Shown piece by piece: positions 33,156 to 40,614 of a stretch of DNA of 44,799 nucleotides. Below the pieces are notes generated by a model. The model was not told where the DNA came from. It saw nothing but the letters and a program-made list of their open reading frames with translations, and searched no databases. How positions within the stretch are numbered: position 1 is the first letter of the stretch; each line of letters opens with the position of its first letter. The DNA is from Streptomyces sp. ST2-7A (GTDB lineage Bacteria; Actinomycetota; Actinomycetes; Streptomycetales; Streptomycetaceae): positions 1 to 44,799 of the forward strand of contig NZ_JAJUWS010000053.1 in the NCBI RefSeq assembly GCF_021390475.1, given 5' to 3'. A program made the translations under genes and the position numbers.

Positions 33156-33896
33156 CTACCGGGCCGGGTGTCCCGGCCCGCCCGCCGGGTCGGGAGCGGG
33201 CTCCGCCCGCCGGGGGGAGACCAGCGCCGCCCCGGCGGGGGAGGGGGCGAACAGCGCGGGGTCGTCGAGACGCTCCACCCACCGTTCCACCCCTTCCGCA
33301 CCCTCGGGGGGCTCGGGCCCCACGCCGATGACGCGCAGACCCGCCGCACGGGCCGAACGGATGCCGCACACCGAGTCCTCCACCGCCAGGGACGCCCGGG
33401 GGTCGGCCCCGCACAGACGGGCGGCGGTGGCGTAGGGGTCGGGATACGGCTTGGGCCGGATCCCCCCTTCCGGGACCACCACCCGGGCGAAGTAGTGGAG
33501 AAGTCCGGCCGACTCCAGACAGGTCTCCACGATGTCCCGCGGGCAGTTACTGGCCACGGCCAGTGGGGCCAGCTCGGCGGCGAAGCCGACGAACTCCACC
33601 GCGCCCGGCACCGTCACCGCGTCGACTGCGACCAGCTTCCGGAATTCATCCAGGAGTCGGCCGGTCATCTCCGTGGATTTCTCCGGCCGGCCGCACAGTT
33701 CGGCCATGAGGCGCCCGCATTCCGAATAGTGCATTCCCTTGGTTCGTGCGGAGAAATCGGTGTCCGGAGTGATACCCAGGTCCGCGAGTGCCACCCTCCG
33801 GGCCTCGATCCAGTGGTGCTCGGTGTCCATGAGGGTGCCGTCGCAGTCGAACACCACTGCGGAGAAGGAGGTGCCGAGGATGAGTTTCGACGTCAT
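33156..33896 (-). CDS. HAD-superfamily sugar-phosphatase-like hydrolase
   Basis: A 246-residue subclass I HAD hydrolase. The nucleophile and acid aspartates are in VVFDCDGTLMDTE (D17, D19). The cap follows, with SECGRLMAELCGRP. Motif II is LAVASNCPRDIV, the lysine motif IRPKPYPDPYATAARL and motif III LAVEDSVCGIRSARAAG. The sequence is close to beta-phosphoglucomutase / sugar-phosphatase proteins, but the substrate cannot be read. ATG 33896 has AAAGGA six bases upstream. A clear promoter lies 190 bases upstream (34090-34119), so the leader is long. Convergence with dhaKL suggests, but does not show, a shared sugar-phosphate role. Confidence 0.85.
   Translation of the reverse strand: MTSKLILGTSFSAVVFDCDGTLMDTEHHWIEARRVALADLGITPDTDFSARTKGMHYSECGRLMAELCGRPEKSTEMTGRLLDEFRKLVAVDAVTVPGAVEFVGFAAELAPLAVASNCPRDIVETCLESAGLLHYFARVVVPEGGIRPKPYPDPYATAARLCGADPRASLAVEDSVCGIRSARAAGLRVIGVGPEPPEGAEGVERWVERLDDPALFAPSPAGAALVSPRRAEPAPDPAGGPGHPAR
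33160..33180. terminator. 9-bp hairpin at the 3' end of the HAD gene
   Basis: CGGGCCGGG (33160-33168) and CCCGGCCCG (33172-33180) pair around TGT. It overlaps the last HAD codons and lies about 90 bases past the dhaL stop, so it may end dhaKL transcription. Confidence 0.45.
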
Positions 33897-33918
33897 GTGT
33901 CGTCCTTTGTCGAGGGCT

Positions 33919-33928
33919 TTTCCGGAAA
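33919..33928. promoter_or_regulatory. Palindrome TTTCCGGAAA in the HAD leader
   Basis: The same 10-bp palindrome as at 25001-25010 upstream of the xylanase gene. Here it is extended to GCTTTTCCGGAAAGC and sits about 25 bases before the HAD start codon. Confidence 0.45.
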
Positions 33929-34089
33929 GCGGCCGTAATGCTGTCACCGGACGGGCGCACGATGAATCGGCGCGAGAATGTCGATCGGCTCTTCACCCGT
34001 GCGGGAACGCGGTGAATTCAAGAGGGGGCGGCCGTGCCCGGACTTCCGACCCGGCGTGAAATGCCGAAGCGATCGGAGTGATGGACGCC

Positions 34090-34119
34090 ATCATAATTTC
34101 CGGATCCAACGAACGTCAA
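34090..34119 (-). promoter_or_regulatory. Strong vegetative promoter of the HAD gene
   Basis: On the minus strand TTGACG (34119-34114) and TATGAT (34095-34090) are 18 bases apart, the best consensus match in the window. Transcription would start near 34083, leaving a leader of about 187 bases before ATG 33896. Confidence 0.7.
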
Positions 34120-34498
34120 TTCTTCGGGAAAAGTGTTTTGGCGCGAATTTATCAGGAATTATGGAATGCCATTCCGGTGGTGCGAAAATTGGGGCGCCCG
34201 CCGGAGTGGAAAAAGTGAATTCGGGGAGTGGGGAAAGGGCGTGAACGCCCCGCCCGGCCGGTGTGCGCGGAGTGCCCCCGCCCGGGGTCCCGCCCCGGGG
34301 CGCGCCGGGATCCGGGTGTCCGCCCCGGTGCGCGGGAGGGCCGTGCGTCACGGCCGCTCACTCCACCGGCACGTCCGAACGCCCTCCGCGCGCCGGTGGG
34401 GGGTACGGTCGTGAGCGCCCACCGATCCATCGACGGGCCGGGGACCCCGCCCGGATGCGGCGGGGTACGGCCCGGGAGCTCCCGGAGGGAGACCCCAC

Positions 34499-36205
34499 AT
34501 GTCCCTCGGTCAGATAGGCGAGCCGGAGCCCTCCCCGGAGGAGTCCGGCCGCGCCTTCCGCCGCCCCCCGCGCGGCCTTCTCGTCCTGCTCGCCCTCGTC
34601 CCGGCGCTCGTGCTCATAGGCGTCCTGGTCGTCGCCTCACCGTGGTCCGGTCCCGGCTCGGAACCGGAGATACGCGGCCTGCCGGAGGGCGAGGTCTTCA
34701 ACGCCCACACACTGGAGGGCGCGGAACTCTCGGTCCACGGCTCCGGGCTCGGGGAAGCCGCCATCAGCCTCAACGGCGAACCGGTGGAGGCCCGATCCAC
34801 CGAGGACGGTGTCGTCGTCGACGTCTCGCACCTGGACGACGGCGAGTACACCCTCCGGGTGGCCGCCGATGCCACCGCCTCCCGCACCTTCACCGTCCGC
34901 ACCACCCCGCCCGCGCTGAGTCTGGATCCGATCGAGGCCGACGCCCCGGGCGAGCCGGTCACCGTCACCGGTACCGCGCCCGACGCAGTCGCCATCGCCC
35001 TGGCCGATGGGGAGGGGGAGGCCGGCGACGCGGAGGCATCCGCGGACACCGCCCCGGCCGCCCCCGACGGGCCCACCGCCGCGACCGTCGAACCCGACGA
35101 GGAGGGCGGTTTCTCCCTACCGGTCGACAGCCCCGGCGCCACCGTCCGGGTGATCGCCACCGACGCGGTCGGCAACACCACCACCGCCGAGGTGGAGATA
35201 TCCGTCGGCTTCCCCGTGGTCCGCGCCGCCCACCTGACCGCCTCCGCGTGGGCTTACGACGCGCTGCGCGAGCCGGTCCTGGACCTGGTCCGGGAGGGCA
35301 AACTCACCGCGGTCCAACTCGACATCAAGGACGAGTCCGGGGAGATCGGCTACGATTCGCAGGTGCCGCTGGCCCGTGAGATCGGGGCGGTGCGAGCCCT
35401 CTACGACGCGCGCGAGGCCATCGAGGAGATCCACGAGGCGGGCGGTGAGGTCGTCGGGCGCATCGTGGCCTTCCGCGACCCCATCCTGGCCCGTGCCTCC
35501 TGGGAGGACGGACTGCGCGACCGGGTCGTGCAGACACCGTCCGGCGAACCCTACGGGGCGAACACCGCCTACGGTTCCCTCAGCTTCACCAACTTCGCCG
35601 ACCCCGACACCCGGCAGTACCACATCGACCTGGCGGCCGAGGCGGCCGAGTTGGGCTTCGACGACATCCTCTACGACTACATCCGCCGCCCCGACGGACG
35701 GCTGGACGGACAGGTCTTCCCCGGTCTCGGGGACCTGACCCCGGAGGAGTCGATCGTCGCCTTCACCGCCGACACCCGGGAGGTGGTGCGGACGCACGGG
35801 GCCCGGCTGGGCGTCTCGGTGTACGGGATCGCGGCCACCCGCCCCACCGAGATCGCCCAGGACATCCCGGCCATGGCGGAGCACGTCGACTACATCGCCC
35901 CGATGATCTACCCCTCGCACTGGGGTCCCGGCGAGTACGGCGTGGCGAATCCGGACGCCCAGCCCTACGACATCACCCACCGCTCGCTGGCCGACTTCGC
36001 CGCGATCACCGAGGGCACCGGCGTGGAGATCGTGCCCTGGCTGCAGGACTTCTCGATGGGGGTGCGCTACGGGCCCGAGGAGGTGGCCGACCAGATCAGG
36101 GCCGCCGCCGACAACGACATGCCCTCGTTCCTGCTGTGGAACGCCGGGGCCCGCTACCAGGCAGAGGCGCTGGACATCGCGGCCGAGGCGCTCGCCGGGG
36201 ACTGA
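34499..36205 (+). CDS. Membrane-anchored DUF4015 glycoside-hydrolase-like protein
   Basis: A 568-residue surface protein. The N-terminal ~28 residues are cytoplasmic, then one hydrophobic anchor (LLVLLALVPALVLIGVLVVA, about 27-46). Two Ig-like beta domains (about 55-140 and 142-232) precede a TIM-barrel putative glycosyl hydrolase of the DUF4015 family (about 240-565). The latter has VQLDIKDESGEIGYDS, DDILYDYIRRPDGR, LGVSVYGIAATRP, DYIAPMIYPSHWG and VEIVPWLQDFS. The acidic residues of DIKDE and YDYIRRPD are catalytic candidates. The substrate is unknown; cell-wall or capsule glycan is plausible because the protein is anchored. ATG 34499 has GGAGGGAGA seven bases upstream. Confidence 0.85.
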   Translation: MSLGQIGEPEPSPEESGRAFRRPPRGLLVLLALVPALVLIGVLVVASPWSGPGSEPEIRGLPEGEVFNAHTLEGAELSVHGSGLGEAAISLNGEPVEARSTEDGVVVDVSHLDDGEYTLRVAADATASRTFTVRTTPPALSLDPIEADAPGEPVTVTGTAPDAVAIALADGEGEAGDAEASADTAPAAPDGPTAATVEPDEEGGFSLPVDSPGATVRVIATDAVGNTTTAEVEISVGFPVVRAAHLTASAWAYDALREPVLDLVREGKLTAVQLDIKDESGEIGYDSQVPLAREIGAVRALYDAREAIEEIHEAGGEVVGRIVAFRDPILARASWEDGLRDRVVQTPSGEPYGANTAYGSLSFTNFADPDTRQYHIDLAAEAAELGFDDILYDYIRRPDGRLDGQVFPGLGDLTPEESIVAFTADTREVVRTHGARLGVSVYGIAATRPTEIAQDIPAMAEHVDYIAPMIYPSHWGPGEYGVANPDAQPYDITHRSLADFAAITEGTGVEIVPWLQDFSMGVRYGPEEVADQIRAAADNDMPSFLLWNAGARYQAEALDIAAEALAGD

Positions 36206-36209
36206 TCAC

Positions 36210-36241
36210 CCGGGCCCGCCCCACCACCCGGGCGGGCCCGG
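36210..36241. terminator. Bidirectional terminator between DUF4015 and STAS genes
   Basis: 36210-36221 pairs perfectly with 36230-36241 (12 bp, 8-base loop) just past the DUF4015 stop and before the end of the convergent STAS gene. Confidence 0.7.
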
Positions 36242-36279
36242 CACCGGCGGATCCGCCCGGGGAGGGACGGCCCCCGCGC

Positions 36280-36636
36280 TCATGAGGAGAGCGCGGCGGC
36301 GGCCTCCTCCACGCTCGGCCGAATGGTGAACAGCTGGTCCAGCCCCACGATCCCGAACAGCCGCATCATCTCGTGGTCGGGCCCCGCGAGCACCAGTCGT
36401 CCCCCCGGGTCCACCACTCTTCGGTAGGCGCCGACCAGCGCCGCGATACCGCTGGAGTCGCAGTAGTTCAGACCCGAGATGTCCACGATCACCGCGGTGT
36501 CGGGGGCGGGGGGCAGGTCGTCCAGGGTGCTGCGCAGCCGGGGGGCGGTGTGGTGATCCAACTCCCCGGCCACCGCCAGCAGCCAATGCCCCCGTGGGTG
36601 GGCGCGCAGCGTCACGTCGAAGTCGTCGTTGTCCAC
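36280..36636 (-). CDS. STAS-domain anti-sigma factor antagonist
   Basis: A 118-residue single-domain SpoIIAA/RsbV-like protein. LLAVAGELDHHTAPRL is the family's beta-strand/helix start, and the phospho-acceptor loop GLNYCDSSGIAALVGAYR has an intact D60-S-S-G. It would release a sigma factor by binding its ATPase-type anti-sigma factor until phosphorylated on the serine. GTG 36636 has AGGAGG six bases upstream, so the longer upstream frame is rejected. The likely partner is the MEDS-ATPase encoded 400 bp upstream in the same direction. Confidence 0.9.
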   Translation of the reverse strand: MDNDDFDVTLRAHPRGHWLLAVAGELDHHTAPRLRSTLDDLPPAPDTAVIVDISGLNYCDSSGIAALVGAYRRVVDPGGRLVLAGPDHEMMRLFGIVGLDQLFTIRPSVEEAAAALSS

Positions 36637-37037
36637 ACCGAACCTCCTGCCCCGGAACCGATCCCCGATCGACCACCGGGGCCCCGGCCGAACCGGGGAG
36701 GGAACGGCGACGTGCCACCCGGCGCGCCGATCCGTCCACCGGCCGTCCCCCGGCATCCGTGACGCGGGGACGCGACCGTGCCATCAGTCTACGAGAACGC
36801 CCGGTTCCCACCCCGGCGCCCGGTGGGGCGTGCCATGAACGTGCCGACCGGTTCGGGAAGGGGCGACGGAACGGCGGTCGTGCCCCGACCCCCACCGGCA
36901 CCCGGGCGATCGTAGGGAAAACGGGTGCCGGTGGGTGCCGGAGCGGGAGGCCCCCGGGGGCACGACCGTCGCCGTGCCCCTGCGGATCGACCGGTGAACG
37001 GGCCCGCGTCCGCCCCGCCCCCCGGGGCGGAGCGTGA
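36637..37037. other. Gap between STAS and MEDS-ATPase genes
   Basis: These 401 bp hold a large imperfect inverted-repeat structure (36871-36975) that probably ends the MEDS operon, and a -10-like TAGACT on the minus strand (36791-36786) that could start the STAS transcript. No gene is seen. Confidence 0.45.
36871..36975 (-). terminator. Nested stem structure, probable terminator of the MEDS operon
   Basis: The inner arms 36891-36904 and 36922-36935 pair over 14 perfect bases. The outer arms 36876-36886 and 36957-36967 pair over 11, with five more pairs beyond a three-base bulge (36871-36875 with 36971-36975). Confidence 0.5.
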
Positions 37038-38015
37038 TCACCGGCCGTCGGACGTGGAACCGCCGGGAGGGTCGAGCGACATCGTCATCCGGATCACCAG
37101 ACCGTTCGGCAGGGAACGCATCTGGACCAGATCGCACAACCGGTTGATCATCCACAACCCGCGCCCCCCGGTCGCCGAGAACGGATCGGGGCGGCTGATG
37201 CCGGCCAGGGGATCCGTCAACCGTCCGGCGTCCCTGGTCTCCGCCCGGAGCCGGGGGCCCTCGACCCACAGCCGCAGCACCCCGCCGCCACCACCGTGCC
37301 GGACCGAGTTGGTCGTGGCCTCACCGACCGCCAACACCAGATCGGTTCGGCGTTCGACGGGCAGACCCGCCTCACGGGCCCGGGAGTCGGTGGCGGTCCG
37401 CACCATGCCCAGTCGGTCCTCGTCGTAGGGCAGCGATATCGCCCCCGCCGGTGGTTCCGGGAGCGGGAGATCCTCCTCCCACCGGTCGGTGTACGCCGGA
37501 TTGGGCCGGTGCTTCCGACCCTCCAGCACCGCCGGATGGGAGCGGAGCGCATCCTCCAGGACCCCGGCGGGAACCGAGGACACGTCGTAGGAACACAGTG
37601 CGGAGGCCGAACTGCCCGCGAGAGCCGGGTTGATCAGCGCCTCGTGCCGCATCGCCTCCCGCACCTCCTCCGCGTCCCGGCCGGGCCACACGGGCTCGCC
37701 GACCAGCCGGGGGCGTCGCTTCGGGTGCCGGTCGACGAACTCCCGGAACGCCGACAGGGCCCGTCCCGGATTGACGCCGTACCCCCCGGTGACGAACCAG
37801 GTCACCTCCCGGGCCAGCGATCCGAGGTTCTCGCGCAGCAGCCGTTCCCGGCTCTCCGGCAACACCACGAGGACCGGTTCCCCGTTCTCCACCCCGGCCC
37901 GGACGAACGCCCCGACGCCGGACAGGAAGCCCGTTTCGCCGCGGTAGAAGAAGGCCGGGTGGGTGAAGGTGTCGACTCGTCTTCCGCCGGTCGCGGCCGC
38001 GGCGCCTCTCGTCAT
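37038..38015 (-). CDS. MEDS sensor domain with HATPase anti-sigma kinase domain
   Basis: A 325-residue two-domain protein. Residues about 10-165 resemble the MEDS (DcmR-type sensory) domain: HPAFFYRGETGFLSGVGAFV, GEPVLVVLPESRERLL and GYGVNPGRALSAFREFVDRH. Residues about 185-315 are an RsbW/SpoIIAB-like ATPase with the N-box LAVGEATTNSVRHGG and the G-box GGRGLWMINRLCD. It probably binds and phosphorylates a STAS protein or holds a sigma factor, depending on a signal seen by the MEDS domain. ATG 38015 overlaps the stop of the MEDS-STAS gene (ATGA), so the two are coupled. Confidence 0.85.
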   Translation of the reverse strand: MTRGAAAATGGRRVDTFTHPAFFYRGETGFLSGVGAFVRAGVENGEPVLVVLPESRERLLRENLGSLAREVTWFVTGGYGVNPGRALSAFREFVDRHPKRRPRLVGEPVWPGRDAEEVREAMRHEALINPALAGSSASALCSYDVSSVPAGVLEDALRSHPAVLEGRKHRPNPAYTDRWEEDLPLPEPPAGAISLPYDEDRLGMVRTATDSRAREAGLPVERRTDLVLAVGEATTNSVRHGGGGGVLRLWVEGPRLRAETRDAGRLTDPLAGISRPDPFSATGGRGLWMINRLCDLVQMRSLPNGLVIRMTMSLDPPGGSTSDGR

Positions 38016-38890
38016 CGGGACACGACCTCCGGCGCGGCGCTCAATTCGGGAAAGACCTCCAGGAGTCGCGGCGGCGACGGTGGTGGACCGACCACCACGA
38101 GACGGCTCCCCGGCTCCCGCGTCGCGGCGGCCACCAGGCGGACCGCCCCGTCGAGGTCGATGTACCTCGGTTCCGACAGGTCCAGCTCCACCACGTCGTC
38201 CCCGAACCGCGTCAGCGCCGCGGCCGCGCCGGTCACCACGTGGCGGACGGCCTGGTTCACCTCGCCGTCGAGGACGAGGCCCGCACGGTCCGGCAGGGGG
38301 GCGACCCGCGGTGTCGGCGGGCCGAGCTCCTCGTTCCCGAGGCGTCGGTGCCCGGGGTGGACGCCGGCCAGGAGGGCCACCTCGGCGTCCGGTATCAACC
38401 TGAGGTCGTACAGGCACAGGGCGGCCGGCGACGGCAGCCGTTCGAAGATTTCGTGATGGACCCGCGGCTCGTACTCCAGCAACCGCTCGGAGCCCGGCAC
38501 CCCGGGACCACACCAGGGCATCTCCCCGATCGCCCGCAGGCCCCCGAAGCCGGCTCGCTCGGCCTCCCGGAGCGAACGGTGCCACTGCTCCACCATGCGG
38601 TCCGGATCGAAGGGGCCGTCGGGGAAGTAGGCGTCCCTGGCCGCCACCACGGACAGCTGTCCCCGTTCCCGGGCGCCCGTGGCGTCGAACCCGTGCTCCT
38701 CGAGCATGTGGAGGACCGCCTCGGGCGGGGTGCTCTCGACGAAGTACCCCATGCGTTCGCGCTGTTCGAAGGAGGGGCGCGGGAAACGGACCACGGGGGC
38801 GTTCCGGGTCGCGTCATCGGAGAACACGGCGCTGAGATGATTGTCCCCGGGCCGGGTACCACTCGATCCCGCGACGACGGTGCGGGGCAT
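38012..38890 (-). CDS. MEDS sensor domain with degenerate STAS domain
   Basis: A 292-residue protein. The N-terminal part (about 20-180) is MEDS-like: SFEQRERMGYFVES, GQLSVVAARDAYFPDGPFDP and ICLYDLRLIPD-type features, here SPAALCLYDLRLIPD. The C-terminal ~90 residues are STAS-like. The phospho-acceptor loop that should read DSSG reads YIDLDGAVRL (D245-L-D-G), so no serine or threonine can be phosphorylated and an aspartate stands in its place. It may act as a fixed-state competitor for the ATPase partner encoded directly downstream. ATG 38890 has GGAAGGT six bases upstream. First gene of its operon. Confidence 0.8.
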   Translation of the reverse strand: MPRTVVAGSSGTRPGDNHLSAVFSDDATRNAPVVRFPRPSFEQRERMGYFVESTPPEAVLHMLEEHGFDATGARERGQLSVVAARDAYFPDGPFDPDRMVEQWHRSLREAERAGFGGLRAIGEMPWCGPGVPGSERLLEYEPRVHHEIFERLPSPAALCLYDLRLIPDAEVALLAGVHPGHRRLGNEELGPPTPRVAPLPDRAGLVLDGEVNQAVRHVVTGAAAALTRFGDDVVELDLSEPRYIDLDGAVRLVAAATREPGSRLVVVGPPPSPPRLLEVFPELSAAPEVVSR

Positions 38891-38946
38891 GAGCGGACCT
38901 TCCGTGCGGGGCGGGGCGGGGCGGGGTGTCGGGTTCGTGACACACC

Positions 38947-38952
38947 ACTGTA
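38947..38952 (-). promoter_or_regulatory. Minus-10 element of the MEDS operon
   Basis: On the minus strand TACAGT (38952-38947) lies about 50 bases before the MEDS-STAS start in a short AT-rich patch. The palindrome TTCCCGGGAA (38966-38975) sits where the -35 box would be, so it may be an operator. No good -35 match was found. Confidence 0.35.
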
Positions 38953-39162
38953 AAACAGGCCTTCCTTCCCGGGAACGGGGTCCGGCCCCGTTGGGAGCGG
39001 CGCCCCCGCCCGTCGGTCGCCGGTTTCCGCTCCGCCGATCCGGGGAAGCCACCCCGTCGGCCGTGCCGCGGCGGCCGGGGTTCCGGAGGCCCCCGTACGT
39101 CCGCTCCCGACCCGCCCGTCACACCCCGTCCCGTCCGGGGTCGCCACGCAGAAAGCACCACC

Positions 39163-40467
39163 GTGTTCCGTACCTACCTGCTGCCCGTCGAGGCGGCGGT
39201 CCTGGTCTTCCCCGTCGTCGTCGCCGTGATCATGATCCCCGTGGCCGTACGGGGCTATCGGCGGCGTGGTCGGGCCGGCGGTTGGTCGGTCCTCGTCTTC
39301 TACAGCTTCGTCTTCTACCTCATCGCGGCGCTGCTGCAGACGCTGATGCCGCTGCCGGCGGACACCGACGCGCACTGCTCGGTCACCCGCTACGCCGCGG
39401 TCCCGCAGCTGGAGCCCTTCGCCTTCCGGCACACCGTGGCGGGCGCCGCCGGCGGCGACTGGTCGCCGATGAACCTGTTGGGGCTGGCCCCCGCATGGAC
39501 CACCCTGCTGAACCTCGTCCTGCTCCTGCCGCTGGGCGTCTATCTGCGGTACCACCTGCGCCGCGGGCTCCTCGCCTCCGGACTTCTCGCCCTCGGCACC
39601 TCGCTGTTCTTCGAGATCACCCAGTACACCGGTCTGTGGTACCTCTACGCCTGCCCCTACCGGCAGTTCAATGTGGACGACCTGGCGCTCAACACCCTCG
39701 GGGCGGTCATCGGGTGGTTCCTCGCCGGGCCGTTGGGCCGCCGACTGCCGGTCAACGACCCCCGGCCGGAGCGCCTGCGGTACGGCAACCGGGTCACCCT
39801 CACCCGGCGCGGTCTGGCCCATCTGCTGGATGTGATCGGCTGCCTGGTGGTGTGGACGATGGCCACCGGTCTCCTCGCCGTCCTCGGCACCCTGGACCTG
39901 GCCGCGGGGCGGCGCTGGGCCCTGCTGCTCGCGGCCGGGATCGGCCTGGTGTGGTTCTGGTTGCTGCCGGCCCTGCTGCGCACCACCCCGGGCAAGCGGG
40001 CCGTGCTGTTGCGCGTCGAGCGTCCCGGCGGCCGACGGGCGGGCTTCCGGCGGATCACCGCCCGGACGTGGCTGCTGTACTCGCCGTTCGCACTCCTGTG
40101 GTGGTGGGCCGCCGACCGCGCGGACGTGCTGCCGTTCCCGGTACCGGAGCCGGTGGCCCGCGCTCTGCCGTTCCTCCTGGTGGCCGCCGGGGCGCTGGTG
40201 TGGGTGTGGTCGCCGCTCGCCGCGGCGCTGCGGGGCGACCACCGCGCGCCGTACGAGCGCTGGACCGATACCGTCATCCTGGCCGTCCCCAACCGCCGCG
40301 AGCGCCGGGACGCCCGCCCCGTCGCCCCGTCGCCGCGGGGGCGTCCGGAGGCCCCCGACGGCGATGGGGAGTCCCCCGAGACGGACACCGCGACCGACGG
40401 CGCCGAACTTCCCGACCCGCCCGGGGTGGAGGGGACGAGGTCGGTGGGTCCGTCGTCCCGGGGCTGA
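39163..40467 (+). CDS. VanZ-RDD membrane protein
   Basis: A 434-residue membrane protein with two joined domains. Residues about 1-190 form a VanZ-like unit, with LIAALLQTLMPLP, NLLGLAP, LLNLVLLLPLGVYLRYHLRRG, FFEITQYTGLW and FNVDDLALNTLGAVIGW. Residues about 215-365 form an RDD-like unit: LAHLLDVIGCLVVWTMATGLL and TTPGKRAVLLRVERPGGRRAGFRR. The C-terminal ~65 residues are charged and disordered-looking. VanZ proteins can give low-level teicoplanin resistance in enterococci, but the general role in actinomycetes is unknown. GTG 39163 begins the first membrane segment. Divergent from the MEDS operon. Confidence 0.82.
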   Translation: MFRTYLLPVEAAVLVFPVVVAVIMIPVAVRGYRRRGRAGGWSVLVFYSFVFYLIAALLQTLMPLPADTDAHCSVTRYAAVPQLEPFAFRHTVAGAAGGDWSPMNLLGLAPAWTTLLNLVLLLPLGVYLRYHLRRGLLASGLLALGTSLFFEITQYTGLWYLYACPYRQFNVDDLALNTLGAVIGWFLAGPLGRRLPVNDPRPERLRYGNRVTLTRRGLAHLLDVIGCLVVWTMATGLLAVLGTLDLAAGRRWALLLAAGIGLVWFWLLPALLRTTPGKRAVLLRVERPGGRRAGFRRITARTWLLYSPFALLWWWAADRADVLPFPVPEPVARALPFLLVAAGALVWVWSPLAAALRGDHRAPYERWTDTVILAVPNRRERRDARPVAPSPRGRPEAPDGDGESPETDTATDGAELPDPPGVEGTRSVGPSSRG

Positions 40468-40597
40468 TCGGGTCGGCCCGCGATGCCGCGGGTCGCTCGC
40501 CCCGTCGACCGATCGCCCGACCGGGGAGGGCTTTCGCCGGATCTGGAGATTCCGGGGAGGTGCGGTCCGTGGCGATGACCCCGGCGTCGATTCGGGG

Positions 40598-40614
40598 CAG
40601 GCTGTGCCCCCATG
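40598..40614 (+). promoter_or_regulatory. Promoter next to a probably leaderless start
   Basis: ATGACC (40575-40580) and CAGGCT (40598-40603) are 17 bases apart, and the -10 box ends eight bases before ATG 40612. No ribosome site is present. Confidence 0.4.

Larger units (their letters stand above)
33897..34498. other. Divergent region with AT-rich island
   Basis: This 602-bp gap lies between the HAD gene (minus) and the DUF4015 gene (plus). Bases about 33990-34220 are far richer in A+T than the window and contain a strong minus-strand promoter. On the plus strand a TTGGCG-16-TATGGA pair (34138-34165) is possible, as is a -10-like TACGGT at 34404-34409. A GGGCG-TGAA-CGCCC hairpin lies near 34228-34242. 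Short open frames cross the island without ribosome sites or family sense. Confidence 0.5.

Noticed and set aside
33978..34414. Small genes in the AT-rich island upstream of the DUF4015 gene
   Set aside because: The two short plus frames and one minus frame have no ribosome sites, no recognisable sequence and mutually conflicting frames. The region is better read as promoter and leader DNA.
36898..36922. Sigma-B-like promoter on the minus strand (GTTT, 15 bases, GGGTGC) upstream of the STAS gene
   Set aside because: The spacing is attractive, but the -10 box lacks the usual GGGTAC/T ending and the bases lie within a 14-bp inverted repeat that is better explained as a terminator.
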